Positions 36,189 to 44,738 of a stretch of DNA of 55,972 bases are shown here, piece by piece. A program made the position numbers and the translations under genes. Every line of letters starts with the position of its first letter. Position 1 is the first letter of the stretch. The notes under the pieces were generated by a model. The model did no database searches. It was not told the DNA's origin and worked only from the letters and a program-made list of their open reading frames with translations. Source of the DNA: Hominimerdicola alba (GTDB lineage Bacteria > Bacillota > Clostridia > Oscillospirales > Ruminococcaceae); contig NZ_FOAT01000019.1 in NCBI RefSeq assembly GCF_900109655.1, positions 1 to 55,972 of the forward strand, given 5' to 3'.

Positions 36189-37769
36189 TTACTGTACAGT
36201 AACGGTGAATGTTCTGCTGTCGATATTATCGAGATCCCACTTGCCGTCCATCTTAGCAACGACTACCATCTCATAAGTGCTGTCAACTATCAGCTTGGGA
36301 GAAGTGTAAGAAGTGTCTTCAGTGCAGCCGAGGATCTTCCACTTGCCTGCAAGCTTAACAGCAACAGCGTACTCATCTGCATCGTCCAGTTCATCCCAAT
36401 ACAGTTTGAACTGATGGAACTGTCTGCTGTATTCAATATCGGTAACCTCGGGATATTCAGCATCCTTAGGAGATACAGTGATAGCATTGGATGTATCCAC
36501 GTTCCACTTACCGTTGAACATTGCAACTACAGCGACCTTGTACTCCTGACCGGGCTTCAGATTCTTAAGAACATAAGAGTTGCCGTGACCCTGCTCCAGA
36601 AGTCTCCATGCGCCGTTTACATAACCGGCAACGCCATACTTCTGAGCACCGTATACGCTATCCCAATTCAGAGTTACCTTCTTATAACCCTTCTCATAAG
36701 TTACTTCAGGATTGAACTTCACCTTTGCTTCAGTCTGGATAGAATTGCTGTATGCCTTGCCATCAACAAAAATGGTAGCAGTATAGATTGTCATACCCTT
36801 AGAGTAAGCTGTAGTAATGTTTACTTCCTCGTCACTGATATCGCTCTCAGTGCCGTCTGCTTTGAACAGCTTGGGAACTGCGGTGTATGTACCATCTTCA
36901 TTTAAGAACCAGTTCCATGTTACATAGTTTATCTTTTCGACGATTGCAGCTTTGCCGTCTACATATACTGTAGAAGAGGGATCAAATGCAGCACCGTCCT
37001 TACCATCTACGCCATCGGGATAGCCGCCCCATGAGTTGCTGCTCTTTACGCCCTTGCCGGCTTTTCCGCCCTTAAGGTCAAAATCGCCACCGTAGATTGT
37101 GATCTTGCCTGCCAGTGCATATCCGCCGTCTCCGCCGTTGCCTGCATACCAGCCATCGCCACCATTGCCTGCATTACCGCCCTTAGCGATAACTTTGCCG
37201 CCATATACAGTTATATCACCATCGATAGCTGCTACACCGGGAACACCGCCGTTACCGCGCAGCCACCAGTCATAACCCCAACCTGTAGCAGAATCACTTG
37301 CAGTAGCGTCGATTGTACCGCCATAGATGTTTATGGTACCTTTTATAGCATTGTGACCGAACTGGTTTGTACCTTCGTTGGGAGCACCAGTTGCAACAAG
37401 TGTGCCTTCGCCGTATACGTTGAGTACAGCGCCTTCTTCGATAACGATACCCTGAGAAGCTGTAAGTGTAGCGCCTGCATTCAGTGTAAGATCAACAACG
37501 CCTGAAACTGTGATAATGCTTTCAACAGTTACGTCACCGTCAATAATGTACTCACCCTCGGTAAGTGCGCTGTAATCTACAGCTACAACTTCTTCGGCGG
37601 TAGTTTCATCATCGGTAACTACCTCATCAGCGGGGACTATCAGCTCTACTTCTTCAGCATTTGCAGTTACGCTTATAAAGCTGCAAATGTTAGCGGGAAC
37701 CATTCCTGCTGTCATAGTCAGTGCCATCAGAGCTGCTGCTACCTTCTTACAATTTCTTCCTTTGTTCAT
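36189..37769 (-). CDS. Secreted Gly-rich beta-repeat protein with Fn3-like and CBM37-like modules
   Basis: 526 residues from ATG 37769 (AAGGAGG 8 nt upstream; a longer frame to 37880 has no site). Signal peptide about 1-38 (SVTANAEE). About 65-260 are beta-helix-like repeats: short strands such as GTINIYGGTIDATAS and KITIYGGDFDLKGG, with glycine-rich Trp/Tyr inserts between them (GNGGDGWYAGNGGDGG). About 350-435 is Fn3-like and 440-526 CBM37-like (YAVAVKLAGKWKIL). The repeats resemble carbohydrate-binding or pectate-lyase-like beta-solenoids, but no catalytic residues can be named. I infer a surface or substrate-binding protein. Confidence 0.85.
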   Translation of the reverse strand: MNKGRNCKKVAAALMALTMTAGMVPANICSFISVTANAEEVELIVPADEVVTDDETTAEEVVAVDYSALTEGEYIIDGDVTVESIITVSGVVDLTLNAGATLTASQGIVIEEGAVLNVYGEGTLVATGAPNEGTNQFGHNAIKGTINIYGGTIDATASDSATGWGYDWWLRGNGGVPGVAAIDGDITVYGGKVIAKGGNAGNGGDGWYAGNGGDGGYALAGKITIYGGDFDLKGGKAGKGVKSSNSWGGYPDGVDGKDGAAFDPSSTVYVDGKAAIVEKINYVTWNWFLNEDGTYTAVPKLFKADGTESDISDEEVNITTAYSKGMTIYTATIFVDGKAYSNSIQTEAKVKFNPEVTYEKGYKKVTLNWDSVYGAQKYGVAGYVNGAWRLLEQGHGNSYVLKNLKPGQEYKVAVVAMFNGKWNVDTSNAITVSPKDAEYPEVTDIEYSRQFHQFKLYWDELDDADEYAVAVKLAGKWKILGCTEDTSYTSPKLIVDSTYEMVVVAKMDGKWDLDNIDSRTFTVTVQ

Positions 37770-38375
37770 TTTCAGAACCTCCTTAAAACAATTATTGATA
37801 TAAAAGCGTCCCCTAAATTGTTTACTTATAGGGTTCACTCCTATTGCCAGGTTAATTTTACATAAAGCACAGATTAACAAATGGTATATTATTCAATATA
37901 TACATATTGTCGAACCATAGAGTTATCGCACTTTTCAGAATATAAATTCATAACAGATTCAAATAATTGAAACATGAAATATACTATTTATGCATCTTTT
38001 TCTATGATAAAATACTGTAATCCGGTAAGATATAAATAATTTTTATATATATTGAATGTTTTACCATAAATTTCCGCATAAGAGATACCATCACTTATGT
38101 AAGCCAAAATTTCTTGATCGAGCGCATCGCAGGAGAAAATTATTTACCAAAGCACGTTCAAAAAAGTTCGTATCAGCGAACAATTTTTACACGTTTTTCC
38201 AGTCTTGCGACGATGTCAGTTTTATTTTTTCACATAAAGACAGTATCATTTTTTGCAGATATAACAGAAAAGCAAATAACTGTGCCTCTGTATTTTTTAA
38301 CTAATGATGTACAAAATAAATATTCATCACTTTATTGGCTATTGTAATACAAAAACGCATAAATGTCAATAGAAG

Positions 38376-38403
38376 TTGCGTGAGTTGTACAAAACTTGCG
38401 TGA
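38376..38403 (+). promoter_or_regulatory. Direct repeats upstream of the LytTR operon promoter
   Basis: TTGCGTGA occurs twice (38376-38383, 38396-38403), 20 bp apart. Paired direct repeats about two helical turns apart just upstream of the -35 box are the usual form of LytTR-regulator binding sites, so autoregulation is likely. Confidence 0.6.
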
Positions 38404-38419
38404 ATGGTCAATGAAAATC

Positions 38420-38448
38420 TTGTTTTTTTATTGTGACTATGATATAAT
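38420..38448 (+). promoter_or_regulatory. Promoter of the two-component operon
   Basis: TTGTTT (38420-38425), 17 bp, TATAAT (38443-38448). The weak -35 box suits an activator bound at the repeats just upstream. Confidence 0.65.
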
Positions 38449-38520
38449 AAATATATCAAGTTGTACTATAATTAATTAATCGTTAATATCAAGTTATTCA
38501 TTACTTAAAGGGGTGGGGTT

Positions 38521-39261
38521 ATGGAACTTAATATTGCGGTGGTCGATGATCTGGAGCACGACCGCGAAATCATAAAAAACTTCATTGACCGATTTTTCGG
38601 TGAAAAACAAAACTGCACTATAAGAACGGCAAATTATTCTACAGCCGAAGAATTTCTTAAAACTTATCGGAAAGGTATGTTCGAGATAATATTTCTTGAT
38701 GTGTGCCTTGGGGAGATGGATGGCCTTTCTCTTGCTGATAAGATCCGAATTGCCGACCGAGATATCAGTATCATATTTATGTCTACCACTCGGGACTTTG
38801 TATTTCAGTCCTTCCCTTCTCAGCCAAAGGGATTCCTCTGCAAGCCATTTGAATATGCAGACTTTGCCAATGTAATGGAAAGAACCATCTGTGACCTTAA
38901 CGCTGAGGACAAACTTCTGAAAGTCAACATTCCCCATATGGTGCTGGAGATACCTCTTTCCGAGATAGTTGCTGTGCTTTCAAATAATCACTCGGTCGAT
39001 GTGAAACTCATCACAGGAGAAGTAAAACAGAGCATCATGCTGTTCGGCGAACTTGAATCTGCATTGGAAAACGAACCGAATTTTCTATTTTGCAGCAGAG
39101 GTGTCATAATAAATATGGACTATGCCTCACAGGTAAATGGCGACGGGATAGTCATGCAGGACGATATGATATACCCCGTCCGCAGGCGCGGGCGCAAGGA
39201 TATTCTTGCAAAATACACGAAATACGCCGCTTCGCGTATGCGCAGGAGGCTTGAAATATGA
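38521..39261 (+). CDS. LytTR-family response regulator (AgrA-like)
   Basis: 246 residues. Receiver domain about 1-125 with acidic pocket Asp9/Asp10 (VVDD), phospho-acceptor Asp60 (IIFLDVCLGEMDG) and Lys113-type position in GFLCKPFEYAD. LytTR DNA-binding domain about 140-240 (LEIPLSEIVAVLSNNHSVDV, FLFCSRGVIINMDYASQV). It should bind paired direct repeats and activate or repress transcription when phosphorylated by the kinase encoded immediately downstream, whose start overlaps by 4 bp. AAAGGGGTGG precedes the ATG. Target genes beyond its own promoter are unknown. Confidence 0.9.
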   Translation: MELNIAVVDDLEHDREIIKNFIDRFFGEKQNCTIRTANYSTAEEFLKTYRKGMFEIIFLDVCLGEMDGLSLADKIRIADRDISIIFMSTTRDFVFQSFPSQPKGFLCKPFEYADFANVMERTICDLNAEDKLLKVNIPHMVLEIPLSEIVAVLSNNHSVDVKLITGEVKQSIMLFGELESALENEPNFLFCSRGVIINMDYASQVNGDGIVMQDDMIYPVRRRGRKDILAKYTKYAASRMRRRLEI

Positions 39262-40577
39262 ATATCAGCCTTGTGCTAAGATATTTCACCGAGCTTTCAA
39301 TGGTCATTCCAGCATCTGTTATGGCGATAATTCCTGTATACCGCTGTCGAAGAGTAAGCAAAGCTTTCCTGTTTGGTGCACTGGCTATTATGCTTGTGAC
39401 CTTCACTCTGGGCGGTGCTTTGATTTGTTCAATAATGGACCTGACTACTAACAATATCCTGTTTCCTGCTATGTCGGCAATGTTCGTAATGTATGATTTC
39501 TGCTTTGAACTGCCATTTTTTCAAAAGCTTGTCTCATTTGCAAATTCAGTATTTCTCTGCGGATTCTGCACAACTTACAACACATTTCTCACCGCACCGC
39601 TGGAGCTGAAAAATACCGATAACGTCTATACTGAGCTTTCGGGGCTGATATGTCTTGGAGTTACATTAATTATCGGATTGGTCTTTTCACGAACGCTTTT
39701 CAAGAAATTTCCCGAAATGTTTGAGACTGAAGAACTTGATCAGGTATGGAAAATTCTTTCTGTCACACAGCTACTATCATCGTGTTTAATCATCTGGATA
39801 AATCCACTAAGTGCAGAAAATGTCATGACAGGCAGACTTCGCAGGATAAGCCTTGTTGTTTTTCTCACCGTACCGCTGGTGACATTCTTTCTGTATCATA
39901 TTTTGTGGTGGCTCTCGAAAAAGCTGACCGAGCGTGCCGAATTGCAGCGAAGTCTTGACCTTTTCAAGATGGAAGAAAACCAATACAGAAAAACAAGACA
40001 GTATTTGCAGGAGTCTTCTCAGCTGCGGCACGATTTTCGTCAGCATATACTGCTTATCAACGAATATCTGAAAAAAGGTCAGACGGATAAGCTGACAAAA
40101 TACATCGCACCACTTGTTGAACATATCTCACAGCGTCACAACACCATATGCCAGAATCAGGCTGTTGACGCTATCGCAAACCATTATGATGAAACCGCAA
40201 GATCACGGGAGGTTGCTGTAAACTGGTCGATCGACCTTGGAGAAGATATTCCAGTTAAAGAATCGGATATGTGTGCGGTCATGGGCAATCTGGTTGAAAA
40301 CGCCATACGTGCAGCATCGGAACTTGAAGGCCAAAAACGACTTGTGAATGTCCGTATCGGTCTTCTCAACCCAAAAACTCTGGTCATTTCCATATACAAC
40401 GCCTACCGCGGCAGGATAGAACTGGACAAAAATGAACTGCCCATCACCAACAAAGAAGGGCACGGCATCGGTCTTCATTCGGTGCAGAACATCGTGAAAC
40501 GCTACAATGGTTCAATGGTCATCGAGACCCGAAACGGGATATTTAATGTTAGCATACTTATGTATCAGCCGGAATAA
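39258..40577 (+). CDS. Sensor histidine kinase, AgrC/GHKL type
   Basis: 439 residues. Six or so hydrophobic segments in 1-215 form a membrane sensor (SMVIPASVMAIIPVY, FGALAIMLVTFTLGGALICS, LICLGVTLIIGLVF, VVFLTVPLVTFFLYHILWW). The HDFRQH box gives phospho-accepting His258, then MGNLVENAIRAA (N box) and GHGIGLHSVQNIVKRYNG (G box) of the GHKL ATPase. It is the typical partner of the LytTR regulator. No agrB or agrD-like peptide gene is visible, so the ligand is unknown. Confidence 0.9.
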   Translation: MNISLVLRYFTELSMVIPASVMAIIPVYRCRRVSKAFLFGALAIMLVTFTLGGALICSIMDLTTNNILFPAMSAMFVMYDFCFELPFFQKLVSFANSVFLCGFCTTYNTFLTAPLELKNTDNVYTELSGLICLGVTLIIGLVFSRTLFKKFPEMFETEELDQVWKILSVTQLLSSCLIIWINPLSAENVMTGRLRRISLVVFLTVPLVTFFLYHILWWLSKKLTERAELQRSLDLFKMEENQYRKTRQYLQESSQLRHDFRQHILLINEYLKKGQTDKLTKYIAPLVEHISQRHNTICQNQAVDAIANHYDETARSREVAVNWSIDLGEDIPVKESDMCAVMGNLVENAIRAASELEGQKRLVNVRIGLLNPKTLVISIYNAYRGRIELDKNELPITNKEGHGIGLHSVQNIVKRYNGSMVIETRNGIFNVSILMYQPE

Positions 40578-40605
40578 AAGAAGATAAGTGTAATATAAAA
40601 TACAT

Positions 40606-40656
40606 AACTTTTAATGCAGTTCTGAACACATAACAGTCAGAGCTGCATTTAAAGTT
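40606..40656 (+). terminator. Hairpin after the two-component operon
   Basis: Long inverted repeat AACTTTTAATGCAGTTCTGA / TCAGAGCTGCATTTAAAGTT. There is no strong T-tract, so termination is probable but not certain. Confidence 0.5.
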
Positions 40657-40812
40657 TGCGTAAAAAAGTGTGCTATCAAAAAAAGGCACACGGTATATTT
40701 AAAAATATATCAGATCAGCTTCTCAAAATTCTTTGAAAATTATTCGGAATAGTGTAACCTTTTTGTTCCGTTTCCTGATTATCATAGTGAAGAGAGAAAG
40801 GAGGCTCAGCCA

Positions 40813-41379
40813 ATGGACGAGTTTGAAGATGACCGCGAACTTGTTGAACTGTTTTTATCACGTGATGCTGCAGCCGTGACAAAAACTGAGAAACGCTACG
40901 AGAAACGGCTTATCGGGCTTGCCAAAAGCTTTCTCAGCGATCCCCGTGACGCTGAGGAATGTGTGAATGATACATATTTAAAGGCATGGAATTCTATACC
41001 ACCCCAGAAGCCCGAAGATCTTTTCTCTTACCTTGCAAGGCTATGCCGATGCACGGCTTACAATATTATAGAGAAACAGCAGACGGCAAAACGCTCTGCA
41101 CAGCTTGTTGAACTCACTCACGAAATGGAGGAGTGTATACCCGATGTGAGCCGCAGTTCTTCACCGGATGACAAGTTTATTTCAGCGCTGATAAACGAGT
41201 TTCTTGACACATTGTCCAAGGATAAATGCGATATATTCGTCAAGCGGTACTGGTTCGGAGAAAGTGTGGAAGAAATAGCAAGTGAAACAGGATTCACCGC
41301 AAGCAAGGTCAAAACTACTCTTCACAGAACAAGAGAAAAGCTCAGGAAATTTTTAGAGAAGAAAGGAGTACAGCCATGA
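40813..41379 (+). CDS. ECF-type RNA polymerase sigma factor
   Basis: 188 residues. Sigma region 2 at about 20-90 (DAEECVNDTYLKAWNSIPP, FSYLARLCRCTAYNIIEKQ) and region 4 at about 125-185 (FVKRYWFGESVEEIASETGF, SKVKTTLHRTREKLRKFL). The next gene overlaps by 4 bp (ATGA) and encodes a membrane protein of anti-sigma type. A GTAACCTTTTTGTTCCGTTT stretch at 40755-40774 looks like an ECF-type promoter (AAC motif), which would give autoregulation. AAAGGAGG precedes the ATG. Target stress unknown. Confidence 0.88.
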   Translation: MDEFEDDRELVELFLSRDAAAVTKTEKRYEKRLIGLAKSFLSDPRDAEECVNDTYLKAWNSIPPQKPEDLFSYLARLCRCTAYNIIEKQQTAKRSAQLVELTHEMEECIPDVSRSSSPDDKFISALINEFLDTLSKDKCDIFVKRYWFGESVEEIASETGFTASKVKTTLHRTREKLRKFLEKKGVQP

Positions 41380-42314
41380 ACGGAAATGATATATTAAGAT
41401 CAATGAATGGAATTGATGACAGGTTCGTGATATCAGCAAAGAGAGAGCGAATCATAAAGCACAGCTCAAATAAAAAAATACTGCAAAAAGTCACCATCGG
41501 TATAGCCGCGGCGGTGGCGCTGGCAATACCTGCAGGTGCAATATATACTCAGTTTGAGCACAAAGGAGCGGTGATGGAATACTTTGATGAGAAAACCGCA
41601 GATTATCTTGAAGACAAGGGTCTTGCCCTGAATTATGTAAGCGAGAACGAGCATTTTCGCATCACGGTAGACACCGTTCTATCAGACGGGAATGTCGGCA
41701 GTATGGTGCTTACGGTTGAGAGTCTTGACAGCGAAGGCATTGACTATATAGGAGAAAAACCGTTTTTTGATATGTACATAACAGAAAAAAATGATGTTTC
41801 CACTGGTGATAAAATATTTCTTGAAGGCGGAGGCAGTATACACCACGATGTGGTCGCCGATACACAATACTCATTCCAGAAAGATCTTTATCTGTGCGAT
41901 ATAGATGTTGAAAAAGACTATGTTATGACCTTCGGTCTTGACAGAAGAGATAAAAAAAATGACCCAGAATTATTTGAGGGAATATCATTTGATATTTCAT
42001 TCAGACCGAATCTCGAGACCAAAGAATTCATAGATGATGACGGCAGACATATTTACTTTTCGCAGATAGGCTTTTATACCGATGAAGAAGAAACCATACG
42101 TCGGCTAAACCATTTGTCGAACACATCAGGGGATATGCGGCTTTTGAGAAAGAACAGTATCCTGAGCGATGAGATAGATATAACATCGGCGACATTTGAC
42201 CGTTCTCCCGAAAAAGAAAAGCCAAAAGGCTGCGTCTGGTTTTCAAGCATAGTAGAGATAAACAATTATAATGGTGCGAGATTAGGTGATATGCTTTTCA
42301 AAGAAGTTAAATAA
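41376..42314 (+). CDS. Membrane anti-sigma-type protein (DUF4179-like)
   Basis: 312 residues. A short cytoplasmic N-terminus with basic residues (about 1-34), one membrane segment (VTIGIAAAVALAIPAGAIYT, about 35-54) and an extracellular domain of about 250 residues. This is the layout of DUF4179-type partners of ECF sigma factors. Translation is coupled to the sigma gene through ATGA. It probably holds the sigma factor at the membrane until an outside signal is sensed. The signal is unknown. Confidence 0.8.
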   Translation: MNGNDILRSMNGIDDRFVISAKRERIIKHSSNKKILQKVTIGIAAAVALAIPAGAIYTQFEHKGAVMEYFDEKTADYLEDKGLALNYVSENEHFRITVDTVLSDGNVGSMVLTVESLDSEGIDYIGEKPFFDMYITEKNDVSTGDKIFLEGGGSIHHDVVADTQYSFQKDLYLCDIDVEKDYVMTFGLDRRDKKNDPELFEGISFDISFRPNLETKEFIDDDGRHIYFSQIGFYTDEEETIRRLNHLSNTSGDMRLLRKNSILSDEIDITSATFDRSPEKEKPKGCVWFSSIVEINNYNGARLGDMLFKEVK

Positions 42315-42320
42315 AACATG

Positions 42321-42353
42321 AAACGGCGTGCTTACGGGTACGCCGGTTTTTCG
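42321..42353 (+). terminator. Terminator of the ECF operon
   Basis: Stem AAACGGCGT / ACGCCGGTTT (one bulge) followed by TTCGT. Weak T-tract. Confidence 0.55.
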
Positions 42354-42405
42354 TAAGTGAGAACTTACAGACAGGTTTATATATGCTGTTTCTGGATATA
42401 GCATA

Positions 42406-42434
42406 TTGTATTTTTTTGACGATTATGATATAAT
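42406..42434 (+). promoter_or_regulatory. Promoter of the DUF1653 cluster
   Basis: TTGTAT (42406-42411), 17 bp, TATAAT (42429-42434). Confidence 0.6.
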
Positions 42435-42491
42435 GTTATCCAAGAAAAACTACACGTAAATTAAAGCATTAATATCGAAAGGACAAAAACA

Positions 42492-42722
42492 ATGACATAC
42501 GAAGAAGCTGCAACCGCTATCCCCAAGGGCAGATACCGCCATTACAAAGGAAACGAATATGAAGTCCTGGAAATAGCAAAGCATTCGGAGACACTTGAAC
42601 CCATGGTAGTATACCGTGCACTTTACGGCGAACACAGTGTATGGGTGCGGCCCGCCGAGATGTGGAATGAGATAGTCGAGAAAGACGGCAGGACATTCAG
42701 ACGATTTGAGAAATGCGAATGA
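42492..42722 (+). CDS. DUF1653 domain protein
   Basis: 76 residues, full length for DUF1653 (PF07866): KGRYRHYKGNEYEVLEIAKH, then EPMVVYRALYG and VWVRPAEMWNE. This is a small cytoplasmic beta-barrel family of unknown function. AAAGGA lies 8 nt before the ATG. The nitroreductase gene follows after 39 nt, so they are probably cotranscribed. Confidence 0.9.
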   Translation: MTYEEAATAIPKGRYRHYKGNEYEVLEIAKHSETLEPMVVYRALYGEHSVWVRPAEMWNEIVEKDGRTFRRFEKCE

Positions 42723-42761
42723 TATCAAGACCTCGGTTTTGCTAAAGAAAGGAGTTCAGCT

Positions 42762-43370
42762 ATGAACACACTTGAAACCATACATACCAGACGAAGTACA
42801 CGAAGATTTTCTGACAAGCCCATCGAAGATGAAAAGCTTGATGCTATTTTAAATGCAGGACGTTTTGCCCCCAGCGGCGGAAATTCCCAGAACTGTCACT
42901 TCATCGTTGTGCGCAGCAAGAAAGTTCTTGCTAAACTTGCTGAACTGGCGCAGACCGCTTTTGCTGAAATGGAGATAACCGAGGGTATGTACAAGTCAAT
43001 CGCACACTCCATCAGAGCATCAAAGCAGGGCGGTTATGTTTTTCATTATGACCCTGACTGCCTGATAATCGTTGCGAATCAGAAAGATTACGGCAATAAT
43101 ATCGCTGATACTGCCTGCGCTCTTGAAAACATGATGCTTGCGGCAAACGAACTAGACCTCGGCAGTGTGTGGATAAATCAGCTTAGATGGCTGAACGAAG
43201 ATGAAACGCTGCTTGGGTATGAGCGCGAACTTGGTCTTGAAGAAAATGAGCGAGTATACGGTGCGCTGGCTGTGGGTTATGCTGACACAGAAAACGGTCT
43301 GCCTGAGCGCAAACCTCTCGAGAGAACCGGTAACAAGGTCACATACATTACAGATGAAAGTAATGCTTAA
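42762..43370 (+). CDS. Nitroreductase-family FMN oxidoreductase
   Basis: 202 residues. The N-terminal IHTRRSTRRFSDKPI and APSGGNSQNCHFIVV are the FMN-binding signatures of the family, and the C-terminal half (LENMMLAANELDLGSVWINQ, GALAVGYAD) matches as well. Such enzymes reduce nitro compounds, quinones or enones with NAD(P)H. The substrate here is unknown. AAAGGAG is 8 nt before the ATG. Second gene of the 42492-44572 cluster. Confidence 0.9.
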   Translation: MNTLETIHTRRSTRRFSDKPIEDEKLDAILNAGRFAPSGGNSQNCHFIVVRSKKVLAKLAELAQTAFAEMEITEGMYKSIAHSIRASKQGGYVFHYDPDCLIIVANQKDYGNNIADTACALENMMLAANELDLGSVWINQLRWLNEDETLLGYERELGLEENERVYGALAVGYADTENGLPERKPLERTGNKVTYITDESNA

Positions 43371-43400
43371 GAGGAATAATTTTTTAACGCGGGTGACAGA

Positions 43401-43988
43401 ATGAAACTTGCAGAAGATCTTACAGAAATACAGCTGAGAAAAATACGCTATGTGATCGGCGATGCTTTTGTCAGCAACGAACTTTTTCACGAGTTTGGAA
43501 GCATCGAAGAAAGGCGGCAGCTTGTTCTGAAATACATGGCGGCGTATGTCGATCATGTATACGAGACAAGCTCGCTGTATATGACCGATGATGGTCTGGG
43601 ATATATTGGTTTGCAGTACAGCGGAGATATATTTGCTCTCTCGCAGATGAAAATGCTATGGCGGATATTTCTGCGGCTCCCCTTTTGCAAGCTAAAAAAT
43701 ATGCTGAGGCATATAAAACAGATAGCCGATGAAAACTGGAAGTACGCCCAAAAACCACATATCGATATGTTGATGGTCGCGGTAGAAAAGCGAGCGCAGG
43801 GCAAAGGATATGCCACAAAGCTGGTCTCATTCGCACAGGATATGGCAAAGAAAAAGGGTGTTCCTTTGCTTGCCGATACGGATATGAAAAGCTATGCGGA
43901 AATGTATCAGTATCTCGGTTTTGAGCTTTACAACACAAAGACTGCATCAAACGGCGTGACAAGGTATAACCTAGTCTGGAAGCCGTAA
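43401..43988 (+). CDS. GNAT-family N-acetyltransferase
   Basis: 195 residues. The acetyl-CoA loop is RAQGKGYATKLVSFAQDMAK (Q/R-x-x-G-x-G/A), with flanking strands IDMLMVAVEK and VPLLADTD, then YLGFELYNTKT. The acceptor is not predictable from sequence. It follows the nitroreductase after 30 nt with a weak ribosome site. Confidence 0.82.
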   Translation: MKLAEDLTEIQLRKIRYVIGDAFVSNELFHEFGSIEERRQLVLKYMAAYVDHVYETSSLYMTDDGLGYIGLQYSGDIFALSQMKMLWRIFLRLPFCKLKNMLRHIKQIADENWKYAQKPHIDMLMVAVEKRAQGKGYATKLVSFAQDMAKKKGVPLLADTDMKSYAEMYQYLGFELYNTKTASNGVTRYNLVWKP

Positions 43989-44014
43989 CACAAATCAAAA
44001 AACAGGAGACAGCC

Positions 44015-44572
44015 ATGAATATCAGACTTATAAATATCAAACGCGACAAATCCGACCTAAAAAAAATAAAGCGGCTTTATCACACAGCTTTTCCCTCTGA
44101 TGAACGTGCGCCTTTCGGGATACTTGTAAGAGGAGCTAAAAAGCCGAATGTCAATTTTTTCAGCTGTCGGGACGGGGATAAATGGATAGGTTTTCTGTAC
44201 ACGGTGAACTATCTCGACCTTAGTTATGTTTTCTATTTTGCTGTTGATGATGCTCTGCGAGGTAAAGGCTACGGAAGTGCGATACTCAAAGCAGCGCAGA
44301 AAAAGTACAGCGGAAGACGACTTTTTCTGGCTATTGAAGAAGTCGAGAAAAAGTATAAAAACTACCAACAGCGTGTTAACCGTCTTCGGTTTTATGAGCG
44401 CGCGGGCTTTGTGCGGACGGGTCAAAAGATGCAGGAAGCGAGTGTCATATACGACCTTATGAGCATAGGCGGCAGAGTTCGCAACGAAGAATACCGACAA
44501 TTGATGATATCCTTCGGCGGACTGCGTATGCTGTTTTTCACCATTAGAATACTTGATGATCGATTGGGATAG
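44015..44572 (+). CDS. GNAT-family N-acetyltransferase
   Basis: 185 residues. LSYVFYFAVDDALRGKGYGS and AILKAAQKKY give the acetyl-CoA-binding motif, and RLRFYERAGFVRTGQKM the typical C-terminal strand. It differs from the preceding GNAT and is not a tandem copy. CAGGAGA precedes the ATG. Last gene before the terminator. Confidence 0.82.
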   Translation: MNIRLINIKRDKSDLKKIKRLYHTAFPSDERAPFGILVRGAKKPNVNFFSCRDGDKWIGFLYTVNYLDLSYVFYFAVDDALRGKGYGSAILKAAQKKYSGRRLFLAIEEVEKKYKNYQQRVNRLRFYERAGFVRTGQKMQEASVIYDLMSIGGRVRNEEYRQLMISFGGLRMLFFTIRILDDRLG

Positions 44573-44646
44573 ATCTTGGTTTGCTGAACTGAAAATCTAA
44601 GATGAATACTCGAACCCTGAAGCGTTTTGATGTGCTTCGGTTACAA

Positions 44647-44681
44647 GAAAGACAGCCACTCTAAACGAGTGGCTGTCTTTC
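44647..44681 (+). terminator. Terminator between the GNAT gene and the GH43/CE1 gene
   Basis: 15-bp perfect stem GAAAGACAGCCACTC / GAGTGGCTGTCTTTC with a TAAAC loop. It is positioned to act for both convergent genes. Confidence 0.8.
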
Positions 44682-44738
44682 AGTTATAGCATATTGTATG
44701 AGAGGAAAGCTATTTTATAGATCTTACGATCAAGTCTG

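Larger units (their letters stand above)
37770..38520. other. Divergent AT-rich intergenic region upstream of the LytTR operon
   Basis: No gene supported. Overlapping frames at 38056-38347 lack ribosome sites. The left part should contain the promoter of the Gly-rich protein gene, but no good match is seen. The right part holds the direct repeats (38376-38403) and promoter (38420-38448) of the two-component operon. Confidence 0.5.

Noticed and set aside
37988-38143. Minus-strand stretch with LuxR-like HTH flavour (LDQEILAYISDGISYAEIYG)
   Set aside because: Too short, no start codon, and the resemblance is weak enough to be chance in an AT-rich region.
38056-38347. Overlapping plus-strand frames of about 80 codons before the LytTR operon
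   Set aside because: No ribosome sites and no plausible protein features. I checked them as possible agr-type peptide genes and found no leader or Cys pattern.
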